This document shows, one piece after another, positions 18,901 to 27,247 of a DNA stretch of 64,000 nucleotides (its first letter is position 1; every line of letters begins with the position of its first letter). Origin of the DNA: Psychroserpens mesophilus. Lineage in GTDB: Bacteria > Bacteroidota > Bacteroidia > Flavobacteriales > Flavobacteriaceae. The stretch is taken from contig NZ_JXJP01000014.1 in assembly GCF_000826645.1 (NCBI RefSeq), positions 62,001 through 126,000 of the forward strand, written 5' to 3'. The notes under the pieces are model-generated. The model saw only the letters and a list, made by a program, of their open reading frames with translations, did no database searches and had not been told where the DNA came from. A program made the position numbers and the translations under genes.

Positions 18901-19330
18901 AAATCCAAATCAATCTGAAAGCCTGACGATAACTGTTCGTGTAATTTCTCCGGAAAACTTATTGAATACAGCTTCTTTACATCAGGTAAATGAAGTGGAT
19001 AGAGATGACACTAATAATGATGCTTCAGCTGAAACCTCCGTAGACAATTGTTTAAATATTCCTCAGGGAATTTCACCAAATAATGATGGTTTGAATGATG
19101 TTTTTGAAATTCCTTGTTTAGAACTTTATCCTGAAAATTCTATTAAAATTTATAATCGCTACGGAACACTTATTTTTCAAATGAAAGCGTATAAAAATAA
19201 TTGGGATGGCAGAGCAAATAGAGGGTTTCCAGAAAGTTCAAGCTTACTACCTGTAGGCACTTATTTCTACATCTTAGAAATTTCTGAAGCAACAGAGCCT
19301 ATTTTAGGTTGGGTGTACTTAAACTACTAA
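15953..19330 (+). CDS. Large secreted DUF11-repeat protein with T9SS type B sorting tail
   Basis: A 1125-aa secreted or surface protein. A signal peptide (residues 1-20, ending ...TEAQ) is followed by several DUF11/CARDB-like beta-sandwich repeats (starting near residues 24, 160, 325, 480, 645, 780 and 915) with paired Cys. The C-terminus (NCLNIPQGISPNNDGLNDVF; KIYNRYGTLIF; VGTYFYIL; GWVYLNY) is the gliding-motility-type (CHU_C, T9SS type B) sorting domain. Such proteins are exported by the type IX system and often act as adhesins. It is divergent from rsmI, ends 6 nt from the convergent gene, and has no visible enzyme domain. Confidence 0.88.
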   Translation: MLKKCLIILFLCASYIQTEAQTTDLAVLVEAQNSSNVDVSQVHIYQEFQYIIKILNSGNLVNNATFTQEINSNISVVSFAYQNASGGAGIVTDFVLDPTTNNLSGTITSLPTNSSIEVKVTVIAPTFVGGVATNVTVFPPENTTDIDSSNNQSIISLDVTDLDIDFTVVLNQITPNEGTPISAWGDNVTYQFTIQNHSSIAFPIDAFAFNMSSNPIVNGEADAQIQSLECIATTNGVECPEDLPFSTGIQNVDAGVEIFSFNDGIVFPVNGTITFEIVVKFLEGPCAETPDVINIESIVGIVLSHDNVSSNESNTVNTLLLTPEACLLTDLAIETEVIQPTSGGISDWSDLVILETVVSNLGSFDVPIRFFLQNLTSAAGTWNLISVTCTGTTGTLDCNDVMFNLNGESWNTFNFDIPAGATITVETVLNYEEPQCSSNPSLYTSQIRSAINIIPQDVIDIDYSNNFDDDFVVLFPAEECPFSDLTVTKTQIDPQLPLGGSDQNPMPWGNVTYEITASNIGDEDTFMTLIDLYASSGFGATGILRSVECISSTGGASCGSIEIQNIDVEIDQNSTDPVFWEITQNENWFMPAGSSVTFRTVHTWLPDCSDEPIPVINNVNVFAYGGTPDGVNTNNGFSATTYFTPCVDLIIQTFPSISTVPVNSTFNWIVDVTNSNTSSTAIDAAFSNTLNPAFTIVGSPTCQIQNGTASCITNFNVSGSNITGTIPLLEAGATIRVVIPVLAPNYGGVFNNIASVFPSEINNEELTPETNISISSAQVVSPTLIKSYNPEIIIAGDVSTLTFTINNVATNPTQNGISFTDNLAPELNLVSTPTWVDANGCTANFIGNPGDDFVGVTDLTFPQGVSSCTFSVEVTSDNIGVYLNDDLNFSNQSNIDTTQTEATLTVIEDTSNVDIEVLKTVSETSVFLNDEIDFTITTSNIGTTTATQIEIYESLPIGYQYISHTTTQGTYDTTSSLWTLSFLNPNQSESLTITVRVISPENLLNTASLHQVNEVDRDDTNNDASAETSVDNCLNIPQGISPNNDGLNDVFEIPCLELYPENSIKIYNRYGTLIFQMKAYKNNWDGRANRGFPESSSLLPVGTYFYILEISEATEPILGWVYLNY

Positions 19331-19336
19331 ACTGCG

Positions 19337-20065
19337 TTATGAAAATTTGCTTTCAATAATTTCCATAAAACGATGTTCTACCTCCTCTTTTCCAGACCAG
19401 TTGTTATAATCTGGTTTAACGATATCGTTAATAAATCGGTTAGCATCCTCAAAAGACTGAGTGGTATTTAACTGAGAAATAACTCGATCATAATCTTCTG
19501 TTTTACCTCCAAACAATTGTTTTATAAAGGCAAGTTTATCATTGAGTCCGATATTTAGAGCTCCTTTTTTTAGTTTATCGTTTAAAGATTTTTTGGCATT
19601 GGCTTCTGTAACAGGCTCAAATTCTGGTATGTGCTCAAATCCTGCCGTGATATCTTCTAAATGAGTTACTGGATTTTCCTTTTTAGAAATCGAAGTCTCA
19701 AACATCTCATCTACTCGCTGAGATTCTTGTGGCATCTGAGCAACCATATCTTTTATTTTTTCCATGACTGGCTCATAAATATGATCGTCTTCTTTCTCGT
19801 CAAGATTGATATAAATTCTGTCTTCAATTTCGATATTATCACTTACTTTGTTATTAAATGCCGTGTCCAACATTTCAAAGAAAGATGAGTCGCTTCCTAT
19901 GGTTGGTAGATCTCCATCAAAATTTTCATGAGCAAATTTAAGTACGCTCAACTTTTCATAAAGAGCAGAAACTTCGGTATGCATTTTTAAAACATCTTCC
20001 TTCCCTTTTAGTTTTAAAATTCTGTGTGCAATGCTTACTAATTCAGATTCTAACTTCTTCTTCAT
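19337..20065 (-). CDS. Conserved hypothetical protein upstream of tdk
   Basis: A 242-aa soluble, acidic, largely helical protein with no signal or transmembrane segment. The N-terminal third (ELVSIAHRILKLKGKEDVLK) looks like a coiled helix. The middle is low-complexity and acidic. The C-terminal third (KKGALNIGLNDKLAFIKQLF; NTTQSFEDANRFINDIVKP) looks most conserved in character and is helical. I do not recognise a functional family. It is divergent from tdk across about 100 bp. Its stop lies 6 nt from the stop of the adhesin-like gene. Confidence 0.75.
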   Translation of the reverse strand: MKKKLESELVSIAHRILKLKGKEDVLKMHTEVSALYEKLSVLKFAHENFDGDLPTIGSDSSFFEMLDTAFNNKVSDNIEIEDRIYINLDEKEDDHIYEPVMEKIKDMVAQMPQESQRVDEMFETSISKKENPVTHLEDITAGFEHIPEFEPVTEANAKKSLNDKLKKGALNIGLNDKLAFIKQLFGGKTEDYDRVISQLNTTQSFEDANRFINDIVKPDYNNWSGKEEVEHRFMEIIESKFS

Positions 20066-20168
20066 AACTTTTTAAATTTAAAACGAATTTATGCGGTCGA
20101 TTTTTAATAAATTTACGCCACCTTTATTCAAAACGGCTATACGGTTTGTTTAGTGTTAAAATTACAAA

Positions 20169-20816
20169 ATGTTTCTCGAAAATACAGTAAATCATAAAGA
20201 ACAATTTGGATGGATTGAAGTTATTTGCGGATCAATGTTTTCTGGTAAAACCGAAGAACTGATTCGAAGACTTAAACGTGCCAAGTTTGCAAGGCAGAAG
20301 GTTGAAATCTTCAAGCCTGCAATTGATGTGCGCTATGATGAAGAGATGGTTGTGTCTCACGATTCTAATGAAATTCGTTCTACACCAGTTCCTGCGGCAG
20401 CTAACATTCCTATTTTGGCTGATGGTTGTGATGTAGTTGGTATTGACGAAGCGCAGTTCTTTGATGATGAAATTGTTCGTGTCTGTAATGATTTGGCTAA
20501 TAAGGGCGTTCGTGTCATAGTTGCTGGTCTTGATATGGATTTTAAAGGAAACCCATTCGGACCAATGCCTAATTTAATGGCAACTGCAGAATATGTGACT
20601 AAAGTTCATGCTATTTGTACACGAACGGGAAATTTAGCACAATACAGTTATCGTAAATCTTCAAGTGATAGCCTTGTCCTACTTGGTGAAGTTGATGAAT
20701 ACGAACCTTTAAGTCGAGCAGCATATTACAAGGCAATGCTTCGTGACAAGGTTCGACATATGAAAGTTAATGATGCAGAAGAGGTGACGACTAAAAAAAA
20801 TGACTCTAATGCCTAA
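20169..20816 (+). CDS. tdk: Thymidine kinase (TK1 type)
   Basis: Cytoplasmic type II thymidine kinase (215 aa) that phosphorylates thymidine in pyrimidine salvage. It has a P-loop in [15 protein letters not shown] (about residues 20-34), the Walker B-like [10 protein letters not shown] and the lasso/thymidine-binding segment ([15 protein letters not shown]). The usual structural zinc site looks eroded: the first pair appears as CTRTG and the second as LSRAAYY instead of Cys/His pairs. Its end overlaps the start of alr, so the two are coupled. Confidence 0.93.
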   Translation: MFLENTVNHKEQFGWIEVICGSMFSGKTEELIRRLKRAKFARQKVEIFKPAIDVRYDEEMVVSHDSNEIRSTPVPAAANIPILADGCDVVGIDEAQFFDDEIVRVCNDLANKGVRVIVAGLDMDFKGNPFGPMPNLMATAEYVTKVHAICTRTGNLAQYSYRKSSSDSLVLLGEVDEYEPLSRAAYYKAMLRDKVRHMKVNDAEEVTTKKNDSNA

Positions 20817-21918
20817 AGCGCAAGAAACTGTACTTGAAATCGATTTAAATGCACTCAAACACAACTTCGAGTATATTAAATCTAAACTCCAAAAAGATAC
20901 TAAAATATTAGCTGTCGTAAAAGCGTTTGCCTACGGAAGTCATGCAGAGATTATTGCTGATTACCTTCAAAATTTAGACGTTGATTACTTTGCTGTAGCT
21001 TATGTTTCTGAAGGTGTTGCCCTAAGGAATGCCGGAATTATTAAGCCTATTTTAGTGTTACATCCTCAAGCTGTAAATTTTAAAACTCTTATTGAAAGGT
21101 GCCTTGAACCTAGCCTCTACAGCTCAAAGGTATTACATGAATTTATTGCTGTAGCTTCAGAAGAACAGCAGAACGATTATCCTATTCACATTAAATTTAA
21201 TACAGGATTAAATCGTTTGGGGTTTTCTGATAATGACGTAGATCATATCATTTCGACATTAAAATCTTCTAAGGCGGTTAAGGCCAAGTCTATATTTTCA
21301 CATTTGGCAGCAAGTGAGGATTTATCTGAAAAGGAATTCACAATCCAACAAATTCAGAAATTTAAATCCATTGCAGAAAATTTTTCAGAAAAGATAGGCT
21401 ACCAACCTATGTTTCATATTTGCAACACCTCGGGAATTTTAAATTATCCTGAAGCTCATTTAGATATGGTAAGAACTGGTATTGGTTTATATGGCTTTGG
21501 TAATTCTGAAGAAGAAAACAAACATTTCAAACCTATTGCGACATTAAAATCTGTGATATCTCAAATTCACCATATTAAAAAAGGAGAAACTGTTGGCTAC
21601 AACAGAGCCTTTAAGAGTCAAACTATGGTTAAATCAGCAACAATTCCTATTGGTCATGCTGATGGCATTAATAGACAATATGGTAATGGCAAGGGGTATG
21701 TCATGATTAATGGCAAACCTGCTTATATTATTGGTAATGTGTGTATGGATATGATAATGGTAGATGTTTCAGATATGGATTGTAAAGAAGGTGATGAAAT
21801 CATTATTTTTGGTCCTCATCCTCATTCAGCATCCGAATTTTCTAAAACTGCTCAAACCATTTCTTACGAGATTATAACTGCTATTTCAACGAGAGTTAAG
21901 CGTGTCTTTTTAACATAG
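20809..21918 (+). CDS. alr: Alanine racemase
   Basis: PLP-dependent fold-type III alanine racemase (369 aa), making D-alanine for peptidoglycan. The PLP lysine is in [12 protein letters not shown] (residue 38 from this start), where the classical sequence is KADAYGHG. The catalytic Tyr is in TVGYNRAFK. The C-terminal domain ([22 protein letters not shown]) is complete. The ATG at 20809 gives an 8-nt overlap with tdk and the usual [13 protein letters not shown] start; an ATG three codons earlier (20800) is an alternative. Confidence 0.94.
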   Translation: MPKAQETVLEIDLNALKHNFEYIKSKLQKDTKILAVVKAFAYGSHAEIIADYLQNLDVDYFAVAYVSEGVALRNAGIIKPILVLHPQAVNFKTLIERCLEPSLYSSKVLHEFIAVASEEQQNDYPIHIKFNTGLNRLGFSDNDVDHIISTLKSSKAVKAKSIFSHLAASEDLSEKEFTIQQIQKFKSIAENFSEKIGYQPMFHICNTSGILNYPEAHLDMVRTGIGLYGFGNSEEENKHFKPIATLKSVISQIHHIKKGETVGYNRAFKSQTMVKSATIPIGHADGINRQYGNGKGYVMINGKPAYIIGNVCMDMIMVDVSDMDCKEGDEIIIFGPHPHSASEFSKTAQTISYEIITAISTRVKRVFLT

Positions 21919-22003
21919 TTGATTATTCTAACAATCATTTGTGACTTTTTAACTAAATTAGTGTCATATTAACGTATTAACTAACTAATAACACATTAAA
22001 ATT

Positions 22004-22405
22004 ATGTTTAAAGAATTTAAGAATTTTATAATGACAGGTAATGTCATTGATTTAGCAGTTGCTGTTATTCTTGCAGGAGCTGTAGGAATGGTTGTAAATG
22101 GTTTTGTTTCAGACATTATGATGCCAATTGTTGGTAATTTTGCAGGTGGCGTTGATTTTGCCGATTTAAAGTATGTACTTTCTCCTGCTACTGTTGGAGC
22201 TGACGGTGAAATCACTAAACCAGAAAATGCTGTCATGTACGGTAAATGGGTGAATTCAATTATCAATTTGATTATTGTTGGATTTGTATTGTTTATGATT
22301 GTTAAAGCATATAACAAAACTAAAACTCCTCCAGCACCAGCGGCACCTGCAGGTCCATCTGACAATGATTTACTCCAAGAAATTAGAGATTTACTGAAAA
22401 AATAA
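22004..22405 (+). CDS. mscL: Large-conductance mechanosensitive channel MscL
   Basis: MscL (133 aa), a homopentameric inner-membrane channel that opens under membrane tension in hypo-osmotic shock. The N-terminal amphipathic helix and TM1 are clear (FKEFKNFIMTGNVIDLAVAV; ILAGAVGMVVNGFVSDIMMP), followed by a periplasmic loop, TM2 (SIINLIIVGFVLFMIVKAYN) and a cytoplasmic helix (DLLQEIRDLLKK). A proline/alanine-rich linker (PPAPAAPAGP) joins TM2 to that helix. Monocistronic, with a good terminator. Confidence 0.96.
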   Translation: MFKEFKNFIMTGNVIDLAVAVILAGAVGMVVNGFVSDIMMPIVGNFAGGVDFADLKYVLSPATVGADGEITKPENAVMYGKWVNSIINLIIVGFVLFMIVKAYNKTKTPPAPAAPAGPSDNDLLQEIRDLLKK

Positions 22406-22442
22406 AATAGCTAACCGCTACATTACCTATTTTTTTAATCTT

Positions 22443-22471
22443 AACCACCTCCAAAAAGAGGTGGTTTTTTT
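22443..22471 (+). terminator. Rho-independent terminator after mscL
   Basis: The arms AACCACCTC and GAGGTGGTT form a perfect 9-bp stem with a CAAAAA loop, followed by seven T. Confidence 0.9.
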
Positions 22472-22506
22472 ATGACTTTTTTTAAATAGAAAAATGAATT
22501 AATCGC

Positions 22507-22514
22507 TACTTTTG
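22507..22514 (+). promoter_or_regulatory. Candidate -7 box of asd
   Basis: TACTTTTG is an exact TAnnTTTG and lies 19 nt before the asd ATG. Only a loose TTTA is found at the -33 position (22481-22484, 22-bp spacer). Confidence 0.55.
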
Positions 22515-22533
22515 TTTATCAAATTTATTTAAA

Positions 22534-23523
22534 ATGAAAGTAGCTGTAGTTGGAGCCACTGGTTTAGTTGGCGAAGTCATGCTTAAAGTTCTTGAAGAAC
22601 GTAGTTTTCCCGTTTCGGAATTAATACCTGTAGCATCAGAGCGATCTGTTGGTAAATTAATTTCTTATAAAAGTAAGGATTACAAAGTTGTTGGTCTACA
22701 AGATGCCATTAAGATGAAACCAAACATAGCCTTATTCTCAGCTGGAGGAGACACATCGTTAAAATGGGCTCCAAAATTTGCTGAGGCAGGAATTACCGTA
22801 ATTGATAACTCTTCCGCATGGCGAATGGACCATTCAAAACAATTGGTAGTTCCTGAAATTAATGCTGACAAACTAACCGCTAACGATAAAATAATTGCCA
22901 ATCCTAACTGTTCAACCATACAAATGGTAGTGGCTTTAGCACCTCTTCATAAAAAATATAAAATCAAACGTATTGTCGTCTCCACCTATCAATCTATCAC
23001 AGGAACAGGTGTGAAAGCTGTTAGACAATTAGAAAATGAAGTTGCAGGAATAAAAGGAGAAATGGCCTATCATTATCCTATTTATCAAAATGCTATTCCG
23101 CATTGCGATGTCTTTGAAGAAAATGGCTACACCAAAGAGGAGATGAAGCTAGTTCGTGAAACTCAAAAAATATTAGATGATCGCACCATTGCTATTACAG
23201 CTACAGCTGTAAGAATACCAACGGCTGGTGGACATAGTGAAGCTGTAAATGTAGAATTTGAAAGTGACTTTGATATTTCAGACGTAAGAAAAATACTCAA
23301 TGAATCTGAAGGCGTTGTTGTTCAAGATAATATTGATGTAAATACATACCCAATGCCAATTTATGCCAATGGGAAAGATGATGTTTTTGTTGGAAGAATC
23401 CGTAGAGATGGATCTCAACCAAACACACTAAACATGTGGATTGTTAGTGATAATCTACGTAAAGGAGCTGCCACAAATACCATTCAAATTGCTGAATACT
23501 TACTAAAAAATAATCTGATTTAG
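22534..23523 (+). CDS. asd: Aspartate-semialdehyde dehydrogenase
   Basis: NADPH-dependent enzyme (329 aa) reducing L-aspartyl-4-phosphate to aspartate semialdehyde, the entry to lysine/DAP, threonine and methionine synthesis. It has the Rossmann motif VAVVGATGLVGEVM at the N-terminus, the catalytic Cys126 in NPNCSTIQM, the substrate-binding region TYQSITGTGVKAV and the catalytic His in PTAGGHSEAVNV. Full length, with its own promoter. Confidence 0.96.
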   Translation: MKVAVVGATGLVGEVMLKVLEERSFPVSELIPVASERSVGKLISYKSKDYKVVGLQDAIKMKPNIALFSAGGDTSLKWAPKFAEAGITVIDNSSAWRMDHSKQLVVPEINADKLTANDKIIANPNCSTIQMVVALAPLHKKYKIKRIVVSTYQSITGTGVKAVRQLENEVAGIKGEMAYHYPIYQNAIPHCDVFEENGYTKEEMKLVRETQKILDDRTIAITATAVRIPTAGGHSEAVNVEFESDFDISDVRKILNESEGVVVQDNIDVNTYPMPIYANGKDDVFVGRIRRDGSQPNTLNMWIVSDNLRKGAATNTIQIAEYLLKNNLI

Positions 23524-23686
23524 TTAAGTTCTTTTTTAGAGTCTTAGGGTTTTTAGGGTTTAAGTTGTTATATAAAGGAAAGTCATTTCTTAGTTATGCT
23601 CTTAGATTTCTTTTGTAAATTACCGTAAACCCTGTAATTAGACGCTCTTGTTGTCTGATAAAAAGGGTATTACATCTAATTAATTG

Positions 23687-23715
23687 TTTGAATAATTATT
23701 ATGTAATTATATTTA
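23687..23715 (+). promoter_or_regulatory. Candidate promoter of the diheme cytochrome / FG-GAP gene pair
   Basis: TTTG at 23687-23690, a 17-bp spacer and TATATTTA at 23708-23715 (7 of 8 matches to TAnnTTTG) fit a Bacteroidota promoter 20 nt before the ATG. The rest of the 212-bp gap is AT-rich, with a short TTAGGGTTTTTAGGGTTT run at 23546-23563 and nothing else recognisable. Confidence 0.5.
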
Positions 23716-23735
23716 CTGTCCAAATTTTACTATAA

Positions 23736-25121
23736 ATGTTTAAAAATTACTTTAAAACGGTCTTCTTATTTGTGTTGGTGGTCTCAATACAATCCTGCGC
23801 TGAGGATGACAAAAGTGACGCTTACATTCCCGTTGTTATAGAAACCTCTTCCGATTTTGTAGAGGTTATTCAGAATAATTCTGTTCAAATAGACGTTCTT
23901 GCAAATGATATGAATGTACCAGCTGCCGGAAGCTTAGTAACGAGCAATTCTGCTAATGGAAGTATTGAGGTGCTAGATTTAAATGACACACCAGGCAATC
24001 CATCAGATGATGTTATCTTATACACACCAAATGCTGATTTTATTGGAACCGATATTTTTACGTACACCATATGCAACAACCTACAGCCTGTTAGTTGTTC
24101 AACAGAAGATGTGAGTGTTACCGTAACTCCAGAAGCTCAAGTTGTATATAATCCTGATGAAATGCCCTATCAGACACTTTCTGAATATAATTTTTTCGAA
24201 GGTGACTTAAAAAATTTAGATCCTATACCAAGTGTTTTACCTTATGATTTAAATTCTCCTCTGTTTAGTGACTACGCGCATAAAAAACGTTTTGTTTGGA
24301 TGCCTGATGGAACTACTGCGAGTTATGACAGCGATCATACGCCTTTAGATTTTCCGGTTGGAGGCATGCTCATCAAAAACTTTTTTTATGATAACGTTCA
24401 ACCAGAAAACACAACTAAAATCATTGAAACACGCTTAATGTTTATGACTGAGGATGGCTGGGATTTTGCTAAATACGTCTGGAATGACGAGCAAACCGAA
24501 GCGACTTTCACAAATAACGGAAGCTTTATCGATGTTGATTGGATTGATGATGATGGAACTGCAAAATCGGTTAATTACAGAATTCCTTCAAGAAATGAGT
24601 GCTTCTCGTGTCATAATAAATTTGGAACACCATTACCTATTGGTCCTAAACCTCAAAACTTAAATAAAGATTACAATTACACAGATGGTGCTTTTAATCA
24701 ATTAAGTAAGTGGATTGAATTTGGATACTTAGAAAATAATATTCCTGCATCAATAGTTTCAACTGTAGATTGGGAAAATGATTCTTTATCTCTAGAACTT
24801 AGAGTTAGATCTTATTTGGATATCAATTGTGCACATTGTCATTCTGAAGAAAGTTATTGCGAATATCGTCCTATGCGATTAGCCTTTAATGAAAATGACG
24901 ATGATGTCAACAAAGGTGTTTGTGTAACACCAGATACTCAAATATCTCCGTTAACTCATATTGTTGCTAGCGGACGAATTGATAAATCTGTTTTACACTT
25001 CAGAATTAGTTCTGTGGAAGAACAATACAGAATGCCACTTCTTGGACGAACACTGCAACACGCTGAAGGTGTCAGACTTATTGAAGAATGGATTAACTCC
25101 TTAGATGGAGAATGTGAATAA
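23736..25121 (+). CDS. Diheme c-type cytochrome-like lipoprotein (SO2930/HNE_0200 family)
   Basis: A 461-aa lipoprotein. The signal peptide ends in SIQS-C21 and is followed by AEDDKSD, an acidic stretch like the surface-export signal of flavobacterial lipoproteins. Residues about 42-130 form an Ig/cadherin-like domain (VLANDMNVPAAG; YTPNADFIGTDIFTYT). The rest matches the HNE_0200/SO2930 family, with two CxxCH haem motifs: CFSCH (289-293) and CAHCH (365-369). The axial ligands and partner oxidoreductase are unknown. It precedes the first FG-GAP gene by 27 nt and is probably co-transcribed with it, suggesting joint envelope work. Confidence 0.8.
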   Translation: MFKNYFKTVFLFVLVVSIQSCAEDDKSDAYIPVVIETSSDFVEVIQNNSVQIDVLANDMNVPAAGSLVTSNSANGSIEVLDLNDTPGNPSDDVILYTPNADFIGTDIFTYTICNNLQPVSCSTEDVSVTVTPEAQVVYNPDEMPYQTLSEYNFFEGDLKNLDPIPSVLPYDLNSPLFSDYAHKKRFVWMPDGTTASYDSDHTPLDFPVGGMLIKNFFYDNVQPENTTKIIETRLMFMTEDGWDFAKYVWNDEQTEATFTNNGSFIDVDWIDDDGTAKSVNYRIPSRNECFSCHNKFGTPLPIGPKPQNLNKDYNYTDGAFNQLSKWIEFGYLENNIPASIVSTVDWENDSLSLELRVRSYLDINCAHCHSEESYCEYRPMRLAFNENDDDVNKGVCVTPDTQISPLTHIVASGRIDKSVLHFRISSVEEQYRMPLLGRTLQHAEGVRLIEEWINSLDGECE

Positions 25122-25148
25122 TAAACTTAACATTAGAAATAAATAATT

Positions 25149-27167
25149 ATGAAAACAAAATTACTTTTTATATCGATGGCGCTTATGGCATTTAGTTTTC
25201 AAGCTTTTGCTCAGCCAGTAAACGATGTCTTTTCAGGTGCAATCCCAATTACTCCTGCAGCTGATGGTGCTTGTAATTCTCCTTTTTACCTTTCCTTTTC
25301 AACTGATGGCACAACAGATAGTGGCGTACAGGGCTCGTGTAGAGCTTCTGGTTTAGATCAGTTTTTTACATGGACGGCAACAACAACAGGTTTAAATTTC
25401 GCTTCTCAAAACCCAGGTAATCCAGGTATCGTTGTTTTTGACGCTACAGGCACTATAGAAATTGCATGTACCGATACATTTGCAACAGAAACTATTGATG
25501 GATGGAATATTGGTGATGACCTTGTTATTCAAATTTATGATTTTGAAGGTACTGGTCTTTCAGATGTAGCTTTTTGTTTAGAGGCTACGAATAATACTCC
25601 TATACCTACACCTGTAACATTTACATCAAGTGCATCAGGATCTTCAGGGTCTTATAGAATTGCCTGTGTAGATATGAACGGCGACTTCTTAGATGATTTG
25701 GTTTCAATTTCAGCTACTAATGTAAATATTAGAGAACAAAATTCAGGTGGTGGATTTACCACAAAAGATATTACAACTTCAAACGCTAATTATCTTCCAA
25801 CATGGAGTTTAGCAGCTGCTGATTATAATAGAGATGGCTACACAGATTTACTTTATGGTGCTGGAAATGGTGTTACTTTTATGAAAAGTGATGGTACTGG
25901 AAATGGCTTTACCGAAGTTTCTGGTCCACAAGATGTGTTTTCTCAACGATCTAATTTTGTTGATATTAATCAAGATGGACATTTAGATGCATTTGTTTGC
26001 CATGATGTTGCTCCTAATGTTTATTATATAAATGACGGAAGCGGAAACCTTACATTTAATCAAGGTGGTTTAGGAGACTATAGTTCTGGTGGTAATTATG
26101 GGTCTATTTGGATTGATTACGATAATGATAGAGATTTAGATTTATTCATCGCTAAATGTGGAGGTGAAACTGCAAGAAGAGTCAATCAAATGCACACCAA
26201 CGATGGTACTGGAAACTATACAGAGAATGCTTTAGCTATAGGTTTAGCAGATCCAATGCAAACATGGTCTTCGGCATGGGGAGATTTCGACAATGATGGC
26301 GATATGGACGTTTTTGTAGGTGCAAGTTCTGGTAGCCACAAACTTATGAGAAATGATGGTGGTACATTTACAGATATATCTAACGGTTCTGGTGTAGATT
26401 TACTATCATTAACCTCTACAGAAACTGTAACTTTTGATTTTGATAATGACGGTAACCTTGATTTAGTTTCAGGAGGTAATATCTTATTTGGTGACGGAAG
26501 CATGAATTTCACAGTACATACTGGCGTTTTTCCTGGAGCAGGAGCATATGGTGACATAAACAATGATGGTTATATTGATGCTTTCAATTCTAGCAGTATT
26601 TACACCAATAATAAAGAAACAAATAACAATTGGATTAAAATCCATACTGTGGGAACTACAAGTAATATCAACGGAATTGGTGCTCGTGTTGAAATTTATA
26701 CTGATTCCGGTATCCAAATTAGAGATGTAAAGAGTGGTGATGGTTTTAGATATATGAATTCATTAAATGTTCATTTTGGTATTGGTACTGATACAAGTGT
26801 ATCTCATATAATAATTTACTGGCCAAATTCAGATTGTGAAACCTTTATAAACCCACCTATTAATCAGGCATTCACCGCTGTTGAAGGTGCTGGAGCGTCT
26901 TGTGACACTTTAGGTATTAATGATGAAACGACAGGATTAGATTTAAGTTTATCACCTAATCCGACTAAAGATATTTTGAATATATCTACAGCTACTCCTT
27001 TACATAAAGATACGATTTACACCATCTTTGATATAAATGGAAGACAGATTGTAAGTAGTAAATTGAAAAATCAATCAATAGATGTTTCTGCATTAAGCAC
27101 AGGTCATTACATCCTTAGAATCATTTCTGGCGAGGACGTTAAAACTCAAAAGTTTATTAAGCAATAA
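25149..27167 (+). CDS. Secreted FG-GAP/ASPIC-UnbV protein with T9SS type A tail (paralogue 1)
   Basis: A 672-aa secreted protein with a signal peptide (1-21, ...QAFA/QP). Residues about 22-155 form a beta-rich N-terminal domain that differs from the other two paralogues. Next come seven FG-GAP/VCBS blades with Ca-binding D-x-N/D-x-DG loops (DMNGDFLDD, DYNRDGYTD, DINQDGHLD, DYDNDRDLD, DFDNDGDMD, DFDNDGNLD, DINNDGYID), i.e. a seven-bladed propeller, and an ASPIC/UnbV domain (GIGARVEIYTDSG; IRDVKSGDGFRYMNS). The C-terminus is a T9SS type A sorting tail (LSPNPTKDILNIS...GHYILRI...KFIKQ). The function is unknown; binding or adhesion is likely. Confidence 0.88.
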   Translation: MKTKLLFISMALMAFSFQAFAQPVNDVFSGAIPITPAADGACNSPFYLSFSTDGTTDSGVQGSCRASGLDQFFTWTATTTGLNFASQNPGNPGIVVFDATGTIEIACTDTFATETIDGWNIGDDLVIQIYDFEGTGLSDVAFCLEATNNTPIPTPVTFTSSASGSSGSYRIACVDMNGDFLDDLVSISATNVNIREQNSGGGFTTKDITTSNANYLPTWSLAAADYNRDGYTDLLYGAGNGVTFMKSDGTGNGFTEVSGPQDVFSQRSNFVDINQDGHLDAFVCHDVAPNVYYINDGSGNLTFNQGGLGDYSSGGNYGSIWIDYDNDRDLDLFIAKCGGETARRVNQMHTNDGTGNYTENALAIGLADPMQTWSSAWGDFDNDGDMDVFVGASSGSHKLMRNDGGTFTDISNGSGVDLLSLTSTETVTFDFDNDGNLDLVSGGNILFGDGSMNFTVHTGVFPGAGAYGDINNDGYIDAFNSSSIYTNNKETNNNWIKIHTVGTTSNINGIGARVEIYTDSGIQIRDVKSGDGFRYMNSLNVHFGIGTDTSVSHIIIYWPNSDCETFINPPINQAFTAVEGAGASCDTLGINDETTGLDLSLSPNPTKDILNISTATPLHKDTIYTIFDINGRQIVSSKLKNQSIDVSALSTGHYILRIISGEDVKTQKFIKQ

Positions 27168-27171
27168 GCAT

Positions 27172-27206
27172 AAAAAAACCTTCAAATATAATTTGAAGGT
27201 TTTTTT
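27172..27206 (+). terminator. Perfect hairpin terminator after FG-GAP paralogue 1
   Basis: AAACCTTCAAAT and ATTTGAAGGTTT make a 12-bp perfect stem with an ATA loop, flanked by A- and T-tracts, so it could work in both directions. A TACTTTTA box follows at 27209-27216. Confidence 0.92.
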
Positions 27207-27208
27207 AT

Positions 27209-27216
27209 TACTTTTA
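27209..27216 (+). promoter_or_regulatory. Candidate -7 box of FG-GAP paralogue 2
   Basis: TACTTTTA (7 of 8 to TAnnTTTG) directly follows the terminator T-tract. The same TTATTACTTTTA string recurs at the same place before paralogue 3, which supports a function. Any -33 box would fall within the terminator stem. Confidence 0.4.
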
Positions 27217-27247
27217 AACACTTTTTACCTATAACATTTAAATTATT

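Noticed and set aside
23546-23563. Telomere-like TTAGGG run
   Set aside because: Only two imperfect TTAGGGTTT units in an AT-rich gap; chance or a minor repeat in a bacterial chromosome.
26216-26717. Minus-strand open frames within the FG-GAP genes
   Set aside because: They are antisense to conserved Ca-binding repeats, have no family resemblance and no promoter.
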